Below, piece after piece: positions 37,064-48,447 of a stretch of DNA of 64,000 nucleotides (the first letter of the stretch is position 1; the number at the start of each line of letters is the position of its first letter). The position numbers and the translations under genes are program-made. This DNA is from Nocardia panacis (GTDB lineage: Bacteria; Actinomycetota; Actinomycetes; Mycobacteriales; Mycobacteriaceae). The notes beneath the pieces were generated by a model. The model saw nothing but the letters and a program-made list of their open reading frames with translations, did not search any database and had not been told where the DNA came from. The stretch is taken from the NCBI RefSeq assembly GCF_003598715.1, contig NZ_QZFU01000014.1:124001-188000 (forward strand), read 5' to 3'.

Positions 37064-38275
37064 TTAGACGCGCTCGATAATGGTCGCGACGCCCATGCCG
37101 CCGCCGATGCACAGGGTGATCAACGCGTAGCGGGCCTGACGGCGCTCCAACTCGTCGACCATGGTGCCGGTGATCATCGCGCCGGTCGCGCCGAGCGGGT
37201 GACCCATGGCGATCGCGCCGCCGTTGACGTTCAGCTTCTCGTCCGGAATCCGCAAGTCGCGCTGGAACTTCAGCACCACCGAGGCGAAGGCCTCATTGAT
37301 CTCGAACAGGTCGATGTCGTCGGTGCTCAGACCCGCCTTGGCCAGCGCCTTGCGCGCGGCCGGGGTCGGGCCGGTGAGCATGATCGTCGGATCCGCGCCG
37401 GAGGTGGCGGTGGCGACGATGCGGGCGCGCGGGGTCAGGCCGCTGGCCTTGCCCGCCTCCTCGGAGCCGAGCAGCAGCAGCGCCGCGCCGTCGACGATGC
37501 CGGAGCTGTTGCCGCCGTGATGAACGTGGTTGATCTTCTCCACGAAGTGGTACTTCTGCAGCGCGACCGCGTCGAAGCCGCCGAAATCGCCGATACCGGC
37601 GAAGGAGGGCTGCAATTTGCCCAGATCCGCCGCGGTGGTGCCGGGGCGGCGGTGCTCGTCGCGATCGAGCACGACCAAGCCGTTCTGGTCGCGCACCGCG
37701 ACGATGGACTTGGCGAAAAAGCCGCCGTTGGTGGCCTTTTCGGCCAGATCCTGGGAGCGAACGGCGTAGGCGTCGACATCATCGCGGCTGAAGCCCTCGA
37801 TGGTGGCGATGAGGTCGGCCGAGATGCCCTGCGGGACGAAATAGGTGTCGTAGGAGGTGGCCGGGTCCATGGCCCACGCACCGCCATCGGAGCCCATCGG
37901 CACCCGCGACATGGACTCCACGCCGCCCGCGAGCACCAGATCGTCGAAGCCGGAGCGCACCTTCTGGGCGGCCAGGTTCACGGCCTCGAGGCCGGAGGCG
38001 CAGAAGCGGTTGAGCTGGAATCCGCCGACGGTATCGGGCAGGCCCGCGGTGAGCACGGTGGTGCGGGCGATATCGGCGCCCTGGTCGCCGACCGGGGACA
38101 CCACGCCCAGGATCAGATCCGAGATCCGGTCCTCATCCAGGTCGGGGAAGCGGTTCCGCAGCTCCTGGACCAGACCCGTGGTCAGGTCGATCGGCTTGAC
38201 CGAGTGCAGCGACCCCTTCTTGTTGCGGCCGCGCGGGGTGCGGATGGCCTCGAAAATGTAGGCCTCTGTGGTCAT
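37064..38275 (-). CDS. fadA: Acetyl-CoA C-acyltransferase (thiolase), beta subunit
   Basis: A 403-residue thiolase. The acylated Cys is in [17 protein letters not shown], the catalytic His in [16 protein letters not shown], and the second active Cys in [13 protein letters not shown]. It cleaves 3-ketoacyl-CoA with CoA to release acetyl-CoA, the last beta-oxidation step. The start at 38275 ([17 protein letters not shown]) matches the family N-terminus; a 16-codon extension upstream is unlikely. First gene of the fadAB operon. Confidence 0.95.
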   Translation of the reverse strand: MTTEAYIFEAIRTPRGRNKKGSLHSVKPIDLTTGLVQELRNRFPDLDEDRISDLILGVVSPVGDQGADIARTTVLTAGLPDTVGGFQLNRFCASGLEAVNLAAQKVRSGFDDLVLAGGVESMSRVPMGSDGGAWAMDPATSYDTYFVPQGISADLIATIEGFSRDDVDAYAVRSQDLAEKATNGGFFAKSIVAVRDQNGLVVLDRDEHRRPGTTAADLGKLQPSFAGIGDFGGFDAVALQKYHFVEKINHVHHGGNSSGIVDGAALLLLGSEEAGKASGLTPRARIVATATSGADPTIMLTGPTPAARKALAKAGLSTDDIDLFEINEAFASVVLKFQRDLRIPDEKLNVNGGAIAMGHPLGATGAMITGTMVDELERRQARYALITLCIGGGMGVATIIERV

Positions 38276-38539
38276 ATCGGAGTTTTCCTTCCTCGGATGC
38301 GGCGGGGCGGACGGTGCGTCCATCCCAGCGCGTCATGCGCCGTACCGCGTTGTGCGGCGCGGCCGCGGGTCACCTAACGCTGTACAAAACTCGGCAAGCA
38401 CCGGCGGACGCACGTTCCATGGTTGCCCGTATGCCTGGGTCTACCATAGAACCTCGCCACACCGGAGCTCACGGCCACCCGCTCATACTACCCGCGCGTG
38501 CGAACTCCGGTTAACTTAACGATGTCGGGACCGTGATTG

Positions 38540-41074
38540 TCAACCGTCCAATCGTGTGGCGCCCAGCTCAGCGCTCAGCAATTCCAAGGCGATCTCATCC
38601 GGATCGCGACGCTCACCGACCGGGATCGGAGTCGCGGCCTCGGCCAGCATCTCCGCCTCCTCGGCGGCCGTCGTGGTGATCGGCCCCGACGGCTCGGCGT
38701 AGCCGTCGGAGAGGGCAGCCGGGTCGACGGGCACATAGTCGCCGGGACCCGGATCGTCGGGCAGATCCGGAAAGTCGGGCGGCGGGATATCGTCCTCGCG
38801 CAACGAACGCGGTTCCGACCGCGCCGCGCCCCGTTTGGCCCCGCCCTCGACCTGGCCCGCACCTCCCGACCTGGTCTGACTCGGCCGCGAGAAGCGCGGG
38901 GCCGTCTCGCTCTTCGCCCCCGCGCCGCGACTCTTGGTAGCCGCGGGCGCCTTGGTCGCCGTCGCGCGCGCCGGAGCCGAACCCGCCTCCCAGCGCACCT
39001 CGTGCGCCCCGCCGAGCACCGCCCGCACCGCCGCCCGCACCGCCTCCAGATTCTGCGGACTCGACAGCCGCTGCGCCAGCGGGGGACTCTGATGCGCGAA
39101 AACGATGACGCCCGCATCGACCCGCGCCACCGACGCGCCGGAGAGCAGCGCCTTCAATGTCGGGCCGAACTCCCCCATCTTGTTCCTGATCTCCGCCCAG
39201 GACCCCTCCACGGACCGCAGCAGATCCTCCGGACCCATTCCCGAAGGCGATTCCGCGTTCACCGTCTGCGCGGACTTTTCGGGCTCGGCAGCCAATTCCG
39301 CTGCGGCCGTTGATGATTCGACATCCTCCGGGCGCGGGGCGGCCGGGCGCCGCGAATCCAGGGCGGGCGCGGGCGCGAATTCGCTTGCGGCACGGGCTGG
39401 TTCACCGACGACGCTATCCATCGGCGCGGCCGGTCCGGCCGAATTCTCGCCGCGCGTCTGCGATGCGACGCCGGCGACAGGATTGCCATTGGCCGACTCG
39501 GGTCGAGCTGCCGTTGGCCTTTCCGCGTCATCCGCGGCGGCCGCACCATTGCCCTCCGAGGCGGCCGCACCGTTCGCGAAGGCCGCGTCCGCTCGACCAC
39601 CGCCGGAAACCGCGGCATTGCCTGCCGACGAATCCGGTCCCGGCTCGGCAGTCGCCGCCGGATCCGCTGCCTCCGGCATGCTCGCGCCCGCGTTCGCCCC
39701 TGTCGCGACAGCGGAGCTGTCGGGAGCGGCGGGGCTCGACGCACCGGCCGCGGGAGCGCTCTCCGCAGTTGGGCCGTCGACCGGTTTGTCACGGCCCGCG
39801 CGGGTCTCGCGCAAAGCCGCCAAGACCTCCGCGCCGCGGCGGCGGGATGGGTCGGCGGCCTGCGCCGGGGATTGCGTCTGGTCTCGTGCGGATTCGGCGG
39901 CGGAGGTCGCGACAGCGCCGGTGGCGATTCCGCGTTCCAGACGCTCCAGGCGTTGCAAGGTGGCGGCGTCGCCGGTGTCGGCGGCGGGCAGCAGCATGCG
40001 GGCGCAGACGACCTCGAGCAGCAGCCGGGGGGCGGTCGCGCCGCGCATCTCGCCGAGACCGGCGTGCAGGAGTTCGGCGTAGCGGGTGAGGGCGGCGGAA
40101 CCGAGGTGTTCGGCTTGTTCGCGCATGCGGTCCAGGACATCGCCGGGGCCGGAGACCAGGCCGCGGTCGATGGCGTCGGGGACGGCGCGCAGCAGGATCA
40201 GATCGCGCAGGCGTTCGAGCAGGTCGACGGCGAAGCGGCGCGGATCGTGCCCGGCCTCCATCACCGCGTCGATGGCGCCGAACAGCGCCGCGCCGTCACC
40301 GGTGGACAGCGCATCGATGGCCGCATCGATCAGGGCGATATCGGTGACGCCGAGCAGCGCTACCGCGCGCGGATAGGTGACACCCTGCGCGCCCGCACCG
40401 GCGAGCAGTTGGTCGAGCACGCTGAGGCTGTCGCGCGGGGAGCCGCCGCCCGCGCGGATCACCAGCGGATACACCGACTCCTCCACCGGCACCCGCTCCT
40501 GCTCGCAGATGCGGCCGAGCAGCCCGCGCATGGTGGCGGGCGGCAGCAGTCGGAACGGGTAGTGGTGGGTGCGCGAGCGGATGGTGGGCAGCACCTTGTC
40601 CGGCTCGGTGGTGGCGAAGATGAAGATGAGGTGCGCGGGCGGCTCCTCGACAATCTTGAGCAGCGCGTTGAAACCCGCGGTGGTGACCATGTGCGCCTCG
40701 TCGACGATGAACACCCGGTAGCGGGATTCGGCGGGGGCGTAGAAGGCGCGGTCGCGTAGTTCGCGGGTGTCGTCGACGCCGCCGTGGCTGGCCGCGTCGA
40801 GTTCGATGACATCCAGATTGCCGGAACCACCCGGCGCGAGGGCCACACAGGAGGCGCAGGTGCCGCAGGGGGTGGAGGTGGGACCCTGGACGCAGTTCAG
40901 CGAGCGCGCCAGGATGCGCGCGGAGGAGGTCTTGCCACATCCGCGCGGGCCGGAGAACAGATACGCATGACTGATCCGGCCGGTGTCGAGGGCGATGCTG
41001 AGCGGGTCGGTGACGTGTTCCTGACCCACCACCTCAGCGAATGTTGCCGGTCGGTATTTCCGGTACAGAGCCAC
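38540..41074 (-). CDS. dnaX: DNA polymerase III subunits gamma and tau
   Basis: An 844-residue clamp-loader ATPase. The N-terminus MALYRKYRPATFAEVVGQEHV is diagnostic. The Walker A motif is GPRGCGKTS (42-50), followed by a four-cysteine zinc module (NCVQGPTSTPCGTCASC) and the sensor SRTHHYPFRLL. Residues from about 390 to 620 are a low-complexity Ala/Ser/Pro-rich linker, and the final part contains the tau C-terminal domain that contacts the polymerase (about 620-720). No obvious slippery heptamer was noticed, so gamma formation by frameshifting is not supported here. Confidence 0.96.
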   Translation of the reverse strand: MALYRKYRPATFAEVVGQEHVTDPLSIALDTGRISHAYLFSGPRGCGKTSSARILARSLNCVQGPTSTPCGTCASCVALAPGGSGNLDVIELDAASHGGVDDTRELRDRAFYAPAESRYRVFIVDEAHMVTTAGFNALLKIVEEPPAHLIFIFATTEPDKVLPTIRSRTHHYPFRLLPPATMRGLLGRICEQERVPVEESVYPLVIRAGGGSPRDSLSVLDQLLAGAGAQGVTYPRAVALLGVTDIALIDAAIDALSTGDGAALFGAIDAVMEAGHDPRRFAVDLLERLRDLILLRAVPDAIDRGLVSGPGDVLDRMREQAEHLGSAALTRYAELLHAGLGEMRGATAPRLLLEVVCARMLLPAADTGDAATLQRLERLERGIATGAVATSAAESARDQTQSPAQAADPSRRRGAEVLAALRETRAGRDKPVDGPTAESAPAAGASSPAAPDSSAVATGANAGASMPEAADPAATAEPGPDSSAGNAAVSGGGRADAAFANGAAASEGNGAAAADDAERPTAARPESANGNPVAGVASQTRGENSAGPAAPMDSVVGEPARAASEFAPAPALDSRRPAAPRPEDVESSTAAAELAAEPEKSAQTVNAESPSGMGPEDLLRSVEGSWAEIRNKMGEFGPTLKALLSGASVARVDAGVIVFAHQSPPLAQRLSSPQNLEAVRAAVRAVLGGAHEVRWEAGSAPARATATKAPAATKSRGAGAKSETAPRFSRPSQTRSGGAGQVEGGAKRGAARSEPRSLREDDIPPPDFPDLPDDPGPGDYVPVDPAALSDGYAEPSGPITTTAAEEAEMLAEAATPIPVGERRDPDEIALELLSAELGATRLDG

Positions 41075-41555
41075 GGGCAGAGGTTACCGGCGTACACCGA
41101 CAAAAGACATTCGCGCCGCCCATCCCGCTCAACCGGTTCACACCCCCGCTAACTTGTGACTCAAATCACATGAAAACTGCGCCCCGTTAGAACGCGCGGT
41201 TCGGCGACCAGGGTGGCTATGGCGCGGCAATCACGGCGACATTCCGGCCGAACCGGGAAAACGACCGGTCGCCCGGCGACCAGTTCGGCCAAAACCCTGA
41301 CCAGCGCCCCGTTTTCCTGGGATTTTATGGAGATAACGAAAGCGTCAACCGGGATGACATGCGCGCGAGCCGCCGGCTAACGTGACCCCTGGCAACTTCG
41401 GTAGCCAAACCTTCATCAGGTTGGTGACCCCGGCCGGTCCCTCATCCCGACCGGGGCACAACCCGGACCACCCGGTAAGCGCTCTTCCGGCATCGCCGCG
41501 CTCCGCCGGCCTCTCTGCCGATTCCCACACTTCCACACCGGAGGACCGTTCCACC
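41075..41555. other. Divergent intergenic region before dnaX and the 41.6-kb gene
   Basis: This region contains a consensus CRP-type site (41155-41170) and probably the promoters of dnaX and the plus-strand gene. An in-frame extension of the plus-strand ORF to 41382 lacks a ribosome site and is Pro/Ser-rich, so I treat it as non-coding. No RNA gene is seen. Confidence 0.4.
41155..41170. promoter_or_regulatory. CRP/GlxR-type binding site
   Basis: TGTGACTCAAATCACA matches the TGTGA-N6-TCACA consensus of cAMP receptor proteins with both half-sites perfect. It is 81 bp upstream of dnaX and 386 bp upstream of the plus-strand gene start. Mycobacterial and corynebacterial CRP/GlxR bind such sites. 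Regulation of dnaX would be unusual, so the true target may be the divergent gene. Confidence 0.65.
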
Positions 41556-42377
41556 GTGCCGTCGTGTGCCGACATCGCCGCCGCCTGGCTGTCCAGTACC
41601 GAATTCGCCGACGACCACGCCGCCGTCGGCCTGCTCAGCCGCGCCATCGGCCCGCAGGAATACGCCATCAAACGCGATTCGCTCCCGGTGGCCGCCGCCG
41701 CCGATCCGGATACGGCCGCGGCCATCCTGGAACTACTCGAACGCGGCCAGGTGCCGACCATCGCCGCCATCCGCACCCTCACCGCGCAGAACGAGATGCG
41801 CAGGGAGGCCGAGCGCATCGAGCGCCTGGGCCGCCGCGCCCAGCGCAGCATCGACGACTTCGGCCGGGTGCTGGCCCGCCTGGCCGACGCGCACTGGGCC
41901 GCGCACGGCATCGGCCCCACCCGCCGCTTCATCCAGTGCAGCCAAGAGGTGCGCGAACTGATCTGCGATCGGATCGGCCAGGTGCCGCCCGGCGCGGTGA
42001 AACATCTGTGGCTCATCGAGCGCGCCCAGCGCGCGGGCTGGATCGCCTCCAATGCGACGCCCGGATCCCTGTGCGCGGCCAGGCGTTTCCATGCCGCCAG
42101 ATTCGGCAACCGGGTCTCGCTGCGCCCCATCAACACCATCGGCACGCTGGTGGCGAGCTATCTCGCCGACCGCATCGCCGAGGACGGTCAGCCGCCGCGC
42201 TGGTCGGCATTGGCGCACGAACTGCGCGACGACCGGGGCCGACGCCTATTCCACGACACCGCCGACGCCCGCACCCAGCAGCAGTGGCTCGCCACCGCCG
42301 AATGGCTCGCCGTCGAGGACGAACTGCCGGTTCCCGGCAAGCGCGGTCTGCGCGCGCTGCACCGGATGCGCCGCTGA
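41556..42377 (+). CDS. Conserved hypothetical cytoplasmic protein
   Basis: About 273 residues from a GTG at 41556, which follows GGAGGA by 11 bases. The protein is helical, rich in Ala and Arg, with the notable stretches IERLGRRAQRSIDDFGRVLARLADAHW and CSQEVRELICDRIGQVPPGAVKHLWLIERAQRAGW. No signal peptide or membrane helix is present, and I recognise no domain. It precedes the ammonium transporter by 127 bp. A DNA- or RNA-binding role would be guesswork. Confidence 0.6.
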   Translation: MPSCADIAAAWLSSTEFADDHAAVGLLSRAIGPQEYAIKRDSLPVAAAADPDTAAAILELLERGQVPTIAAIRTLTAQNEMRREAERIERLGRRAQRSIDDFGRVLARLADAHWAAHGIGPTRRFIQCSQEVRELICDRIGQVPPGAVKHLWLIERAQRAGWIASNATPGSLCAARRFHAARFGNRVSLRPINTIGTLVASYLADRIAEDGQPPRWSALAHELRDDRGRRLFHDTADARTQQQWLATAEWLAVEDELPVPGKRGLRALHRMRR

Positions 42378-42429
42378 CCTACCGCCGATTAGTCCTTTTT
42401 GGGCGTTGATCGCTCGGCGATAACTAATG

Positions 42430-42445
42430 TCACAGACACATAACA
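42430..42445 (+). promoter_or_regulatory. Possible GlnR half-box upstream of amt
   Basis: GTCAC-N6-ATAAC resembles the actinobacterial GlnR pattern gTnAC-N6-GaAAC and lies about 60 bp upstream of the ammonium transporter, a classic GlnR target. Another ATAAC lies at 42421-42425 with shorter spacing. One mismatch in the conserved second half makes the match tentative. Confidence 0.35.
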
Positions 42446-42504
42446 TCCCATGACTAGGGCATTCGGTAGCTTTCTCGCGACGCATCGCGCGCGGAAGGAG
42501 ACCC

Positions 42505-43803
<1,299 letters not shown>

Positions 43804-43812
43804 ACCGGCGGC

Positions 43813-44982
43813 TCAGCTCACCTTCTCGGACGAAGCGCCGAACGTATTGCACTGCGCCGCACGGTTGTTGTCCAAGCCGATCTCGAACCAGTCGCCCATA
43901 TGCTGCGAGGTGCCGTGGTCGCGCATATCGCCTGCCTGGTCGCCGCGGTGGTGCGCGTCGCGGCGGGTGAGGGTGATCTGCGACTGGGTCAGCGAACCGC
44001 CGCCCGAGGACGAGGACATGTACATGCCGTCGAAGCAGTTGGCCTGCAATTCGATTCGACGCGACAGTTCCAGTCCGCGCTGGGAGCGCGCGCCCGCGTC
44101 CACCCGGTCGCTGTTGGCGCGACGCAGAATGCCCGACACCGCCTGCACATGGTGGCCGTACTCGTGGGCGAACACCGACAGGTAGATCACCCAGTTCTCC
44201 TTGAACAGATCGGTCTGCAACTGGCTGATCGGCATATAGATGGTCTTGTTGGCCGGGCAGTAGAAGGCGGCGAAGTTACTGCTCGACCCGGTGCACGGCG
44301 TCGTTATGCCCGCCGTGGAGGCGCTGACCTGCAAGGTCGGCGGCTGGAACGGCAGTTTCCGCTTGTCCAGCACCGGCTTCCACGCAGACTCCAAACATTT
44401 CGCCGCCGTCTCGAAGAAGCGGCGAGCGGTCTCGACCTGGGTGCCCCACGGCGAGTAACCGCAGCGCGCGGGCAGCAACGTGGCCTCCGCATCGGCGACC
44501 AGCGGATTGTTCACCGTCTCCGCGGGGCCGACGGTCGTCTCCTGCATGGGCGTGACTTTGGGACCACCCGCGTTCGCGTCATGCGCGGCGGGCGAAATAC
44601 CCGCCCGCACAAGCAGGCCGACCACCGCCAGCACGATCACCACGACAAATGCGGCCAGACCGCCCCTGGATTTGCGCGGCGGCCGGGAAGCCCGCCTACC
44701 CGGCGGACCATACGGCACGGGCGGCGGCCGATGTCCCTGCTGCATCGGATGCCCCTGCGGCATACCATAATTCGGCTGCGGCGCGTACTGTGGTTGCCGG
44801 TATGCGGGCTGCCCCTGCTGCGGATAGCCCTGCTGCGGCTGCCCATACTGTGGTTGCCCATGACCGGGCGGCGGCCCATACCCCGGCCGCCCTTGCGGCG
44901 GATACCCCGGCGGCACACCATGCCCCGGCGCGGGCCGCCCTCCCGGCGGCACCGCCCCATACCCATACGGTGGCTGTGTCAC
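43813..44982 (-). CDS. Membrane-anchored neutral zinc metallopeptidase (YpfJ-like)
   Basis: About 389 residues from a GTG at 44982, preceded by GGAGGGGG. The N-terminal 100 residues are Pro/Gln/Gly/Tyr-rich (QPQYGQPQQGYPQQGQ). One transmembrane helix follows (AAFVVVIVLAVVGLLVRAG), then an extracellular zinc protease domain with the motif HEYGHHVQ and a downstream RIELQANCFDG segment. Cysteines (GYSPW region, TTPCTGSS, FYCPAN) may form disulfides. The substrate is unknown. The family is widespread and often annotated DUF/YpfJ. Confidence 0.85.
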   Translation of the reverse strand: MTQPPYGYGAVPPGGRPAPGHGVPPGYPPQGRPGYGPPPGHGQPQYGQPQQGYPQQGQPAYRQPQYAPQPNYGMPQGHPMQQGHRPPPVPYGPPGRRASRPPRKSRGGLAAFVVVIVLAVVGLLVRAGISPAAHDANAGGPKVTPMQETTVGPAETVNNPLVADAEATLLPARCGYSPWGTQVETARRFFETAAKCLESAWKPVLDKRKLPFQPPTLQVSASTAGITTPCTGSSSNFAAFYCPANKTIYMPISQLQTDLFKENWVIYLSVFAHEYGHHVQAVSGILRRANSDRVDAGARSQRGLELSRRIELQANCFDGMYMSSSSGGGSLTQSQITLTRRDAHHRGDQAGDMRDHGTSQHMGDWFEIGLDNNRAAQCNTFGASSEKVS

Positions 44983-45189
44983 GACCCCACCCCCTCCATC
45001 TCCGTGGTCGTCGCCGCGCGGCGGAACCCTCCGCGCCGACCGGCAGCACAAGCCTGCCGCCGAGGAAGAATAGCAATCCCCACCGATATCCCCGTGCGGG
45101 CCGACACCGTGAAGTTCACACCGCATTCGGCTGTAGTGGGTTGGTTCTGTGGGTTTCGGATCTCGCAAACGTGTCTAGAGTAGGCAGCC

Positions 45190-46800
45190 ATGCTGACTTT
45201 TCGGGGGGCCGCCGCGGGCGTGCTGATGCTCGCGGCTGGATTGTTGGGGACCGCGCCGGTGGCCGGAGCGCAGGCGGAGGGAATCGCGGTTGTCGCGGAT
45301 CTGACTTTGGACCGCGCGGGTGTGCTGCGCGTCGTGGAAACGGTGAAAGTGCCCGAGGGCGGGGAATTTCGGATGTCGATCCCGCTGCGGTTGGCGCTGC
45401 CGGGCGATACCGAGCGGGTCTTCAAGGTCACCGATGTGGATACGAAGGGGTCCGGTACGGCGACGGTGCTGGCGGACCGGTTCAGCATCGAGGCCAAACC
45501 CGGCGAGTCCACTTTCACCTACGCGGTGCACAACACGGTGTCGGACGCGCCGGGCAGCCAGTTGTTCCACTATGTCGGGGTGATCGGCGAGGATCTCGCC
45601 TCGATCCAGGCCAGTGTGCTCAGCCCCGACTACCGGATCGCCATCCTGGACTGCAAACTCGGTCCGCCCGGAAACGGCAGGGACTGCGCCAATATCCACA
45701 CCGAGGTCGACGGCACGGTCTACCTGGATCAATCGGATCTGCACAAGGGTGATGCGATCGATCTGACCCTGCAACTACCGCCCGGCACGGTCCCGGCCAA
45801 CGCCGATGTCCGCGCGGCGGGCAATACGGGTGTCTTCGCGCTCACCGCCCCCGTCCTCGCCGCGTTCGGCGTACTGCTCGCGGTATTGGCCGGACTCGTG
45901 GGCTTCGTGCTGTGGTCGCGCCGCCAGAATGCCGCTGCCACAAGCGGATCCTCGACCCTCGATCCGTTGCGCGAACAGGGCGAGCGGGTCGAGTTCGCCT
46001 CGCCCGATGGGATTCTCCCCGGCGCGGCGGGTTTGGTGCTCGACGAGCAGGTCGATCCGGTCGATATCGCCGCCACCGTCGTCGATCTGGCGGTCCGCCG
46101 CTACCTGTGGATCGCGCCCCTCGGGGAACGCGACTGGCGAATCACCAGGGTGAACCAGGCCGACGAGCAGTTGCGCGACTACGAGCGCGCCGTCTACCTG
46201 GCGCTGCTGCCGGAGGGCACGGATTCGGTCACGCTGAGCGAACTGGGCGCGCCGGGGCGGGTGCGTTCGACGGAGATCCGCTCGGCCATGTTCGCCGACG
46301 GGGTCGCCGAAGGGGTCCTGGTCGATCGACGCAAGCCGGGACCGTGGATGTGGTTGGGCGGCGGGCTGATCGGCGTCGGCCTCATCGCCGCCGTCGCCTT
46401 GGCGCTCACCGCCGGATACGCGCTGGTCGGCGTGGCCATCGCGCTGGCGGGTGTCGCGGTGCTGTTGCTGCCGCGTTCCCTGCCCGCCCGCACCGCCAGG
46501 GGCCGCGAAGTCACCGACCGGGTGCGCGCACTCCAGCGCGGGCTGGAAGAGGTTCGGCCGGAAGCGATCCCGCCCGCCGACCGGGAGTTGGTGTTCTCCA
46601 GGGCGCTGCCGTTCACACTGCTCGGCGGGCGCGCGGACAACTGGATCCGCACCTTCCGCGACCTCGATCCCGCCGCCGCGCCGCAACCGGGTCTGTACTG
46701 GTTCGGCGGCCACGAACGCGACCGCACGCTGCAACGTTTCGGCGGTCAGTTCCCGTACTTCATCACCGCGCTGGAAGCGCTGTTCGCGGCCGACAAGTGA
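45190..46800 (+). CDS. DUF2207-family membrane protein
   Basis: A 536-residue protein. An N-terminal signal sequence (to about residue 30) leads into an extracellular DUF2207 domain with VVADLTLDRAGVLRVVETVKV. A transmembrane helix lies near residue 220 (VLAAFGVLLAVLAGLVGFVLW), followed by a cytoplasmic winged-helix-like region (AATVVDLAVRRYLWI) and a pair of helices (about 400-435). The family is common in Gram-positive bacteria and has unknown function. The start codon is close to the divergent metallopeptidase promoter. A strong terminator follows. Confidence 0.85.
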   Translation: MLTFRGAAAGVLMLAAGLLGTAPVAGAQAEGIAVVADLTLDRAGVLRVVETVKVPEGGEFRMSIPLRLALPGDTERVFKVTDVDTKGSGTATVLADRFSIEAKPGESTFTYAVHNTVSDAPGSQLFHYVGVIGEDLASIQASVLSPDYRIAILDCKLGPPGNGRDCANIHTEVDGTVYLDQSDLHKGDAIDLTLQLPPGTVPANADVRAAGNTGVFALTAPVLAAFGVLLAVLAGLVGFVLWSRRQNAAATSGSSTLDPLREQGERVEFASPDGILPGAAGLVLDEQVDPVDIAATVVDLAVRRYLWIAPLGERDWRITRVNQADEQLRDYERAVYLALLPEGTDSVTLSELGAPGRVRSTEIRSAMFADGVAEGVLVDRRKPGPWMWLGGGLIGVGLIAAVALALTAGYALVGVAIALAGVAVLLLPRSLPARTARGREVTDRVRALQRGLEEVRPEAIPPADRELVFSRALPFTLLGGRADNWIRTFRDLDPAAAPQPGLYWFGGHERDRTLQRFGGQFPYFITALEALFAADK

Positions 46801-46803
46801 GAC

Positions 46804-46838
46804 CGTCCTCCGGCCGCCGGGGTCGCGGCCGGAGGACG
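46804..46838. terminator. Bidirectional hairpin terminator
   Basis: CGTCCTCCGGCCGC (46804-46817) pairs perfectly with GCGGCCGGAGGACG (46825-46838) around a 7-base loop. It lies between the convergent DUF2207 and ROK genes. Confidence 0.8.
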
Positions 46839-46855
46839 TCGCGCCGGTTGGTTCT

Positions 46856-48121
46856 TCAGGCCAGCTTGCGAATGGCGGCGAGCGGATCGGCGTAGAGGAC
46901 GCTGAGCGAGGTCACCACCGCCGCGAACTCCTGCACCTTGCCGCCGAATCCGCTGATCCGGATATCGGTGGCGGGCAGGGTGGAACCCTGGTTGAACGCG
47001 CGGGCGACATGCGCGACGGCCGGGCGGTAGCCGGTGAAGGCCTGCCCGCCCAGGATGACCCGGTCCGGGTTGAGCATGTCGCGCACCATCGCCACGGTGT
47101 GACCGAGGATGGTCGCGCGCTCGGCGAGCAGTTCCCGCGCGGGCTCCGAACCGGCCGCCGCCGCGCGATACAGGTCGGCGATGGTCGAACCGGAGGTGCC
47201 GTGGTGGGCCGCGATGATGCCGCGTCCGACAGCCCGCGCGTGCAGCGCCCGATCACCGACGGTGACCTCGAGGCAGCCGCGCCGGCCGCAGAAGCATTCG
47301 ACATCCGAACCGGTGGGCAGGTGCGCGATCGAACCGGGACCATTGCTCGGGGTGTGCACCCGGCCGTCGAGGGTGACCGCGATTCCGGCCGTCTCCCGCA
47401 CGTAGAAGTACAGGCTGCTGCCGTGCTCGTGGTTGCGGTCGCGCGTCTCCCCGGTGGGGAGCAGCAGTTCGGAGCCCGCCATGGCCTCGACGTGCGGGGC
47501 CACCGAGATCGGCAGTTCCAATACCTCACCGAGCACCGCGCCGACCGGCGCGCCCTGCCATTGGAGTTTGGGATGGTCGACGACGCCGGTCAGCGGGTCG
47601 ACGCGACCGCCGATGGCCACACCCGCCCACAGCGGCTTGCGGCGATGCCAGCGTTGCAGAAAGGCTTTCGCGCTGCGGGCCACGGTGTTGGTGGCGAAGT
47701 CCTGGCCGGTCTGCGGGGTGGCGATGGCCAGTCCGCCGAGGATGCGACCGCGCAGGTCGGCGGCGACGATTTTGGTGGAGACCGCGCCGATATGGATGCC
47801 GAGGGTCAGATATCCCTCGTGGTCGATCTCGAACGGGACGCGGGGACGGCCGACCGCACCTGCCGCCGTCAGGTCGGGACGCTCTCGCAGCAAACCTGCC
47901 GCGAGCAGCGCCGATACCTGACGATTGACCGTAGCGATACTCAAACCCGTTGCGCGAGCGGCATTGTCACGTGAAACCGGGCCGCCCGTCGCGGCGCGCA
48001 GCACGGATGCGGCCGGATTGTCGGCGATCCGCAACTCCGGGGCGATCACCGGGCGGGTGGGACGGACGCGAGTCGAACCGGAAGCCCTGGATGTGGTGCG
48101 CTCGAGGGTGGGGAGGGACAT
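46856..48121 (-). CDS. ROK-family transcriptional regulator
   Basis: A 421-residue regulator. An N-terminal winged helix (NPAASVLRAATGGPVSRDNAARATGLSIATVNRQVSALLAAGLL) precedes a ROK sugar-kinase-like domain. The ROK zinc motif appears as CFCGRRGCLE, and NPDRVILGG lies near the C-terminus. The nucleotide-binding DxGxT motif of true kinases is replaced (HIGAVSTKI), so it is a repressor and not a kinase. It probably senses a sugar or amino sugar. No sugar genes adjoin it, so its targets are elsewhere or it acts globally. Confidence 0.88.
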   Translation of the reverse strand: MSLPTLERTTSRASGSTRVRPTRPVIAPELRIADNPAASVLRAATGGPVSRDNAARATGLSIATVNRQVSALLAAGLLRERPDLTAAGAVGRPRVPFEIDHEGYLTLGIHIGAVSTKIVAADLRGRILGGLAIATPQTGQDFATNTVARSAKAFLQRWHRRKPLWAGVAIGGRVDPLTGVVDHPKLQWQGAPVGAVLGEVLELPISVAPHVEAMAGSELLLPTGETRDRNHEHGSSLYFYVRETAGIAVTLDGRVHTPSNGPGSIAHLPTGSDVECFCGRRGCLEVTVGDRALHARAVGRGIIAAHHGTSGSTIADLYRAAAAGSEPARELLAERATILGHTVAMVRDMLNPDRVILGGQAFTGYRPAVAHVARAFNQGSTLPATDIRISGFGGKVQEFAAVVTSLSVLYADPLAAIRKLA

Positions 48122-48447
48122 TGGGGAATCCTTGCTGTGATCCCGTACGGGACGGGATGTGCCTACACGGGCGGCGAGGCAGCAAACGAGGCGACGAAGC
48201 GACTCAGCTGCGGCAGCAAGAACGACACAGCACGCGCGCCAGCGGCAGCCGCAGGCCCAGCGCGGCGGTCACATAGGTGACGCGCGGGGCGGTGGCGAGG
48301 CTGGCAAACACAGGTATGAAACTAACATCGAAACGTGGGACGTTCCAAGCATTCGAGCGTTCCGGTGTGCGCGCTCACACTATTCCCGCTGGTCAATCGG
48401 GTGTGACTCGAGCAGGCCACCGTCACTTGGGCGACTACTTGGAGAAC
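48122..48447. other. Intergenic region, no gene seen
   Basis: The ORFs here are short, arginine-rich and show no ribosome site. Part of the region must hold the ROK promoter near 48122. The segment at 48328-48352 has several short inverted GAACGT-like motifs (CGAAACGTGGGACGTTCC), which could be an operator. Confidence 0.35.

Noticed and set aside
34594..37080. Plus-strand 828-codon open frame opposite fadB
   Set aside because: It mirrors fadB on the opposite strand, has Arg/Gly/His-rich composition, and lacks a ribosome site. G+C-rich genes often give long antisense open frames.
38540..41074. Programmed frameshift for gamma subunit in dnaX
   Set aside because: I looked for an A/T-rich slippery heptamer but saw none in this G+C-rich gene.
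41382..41555. Upstream extension of the gene at 41556
   Set aside because: Low-complexity Ser/Pro sequence without a ribosome site, near a CRP site and probable promoters.
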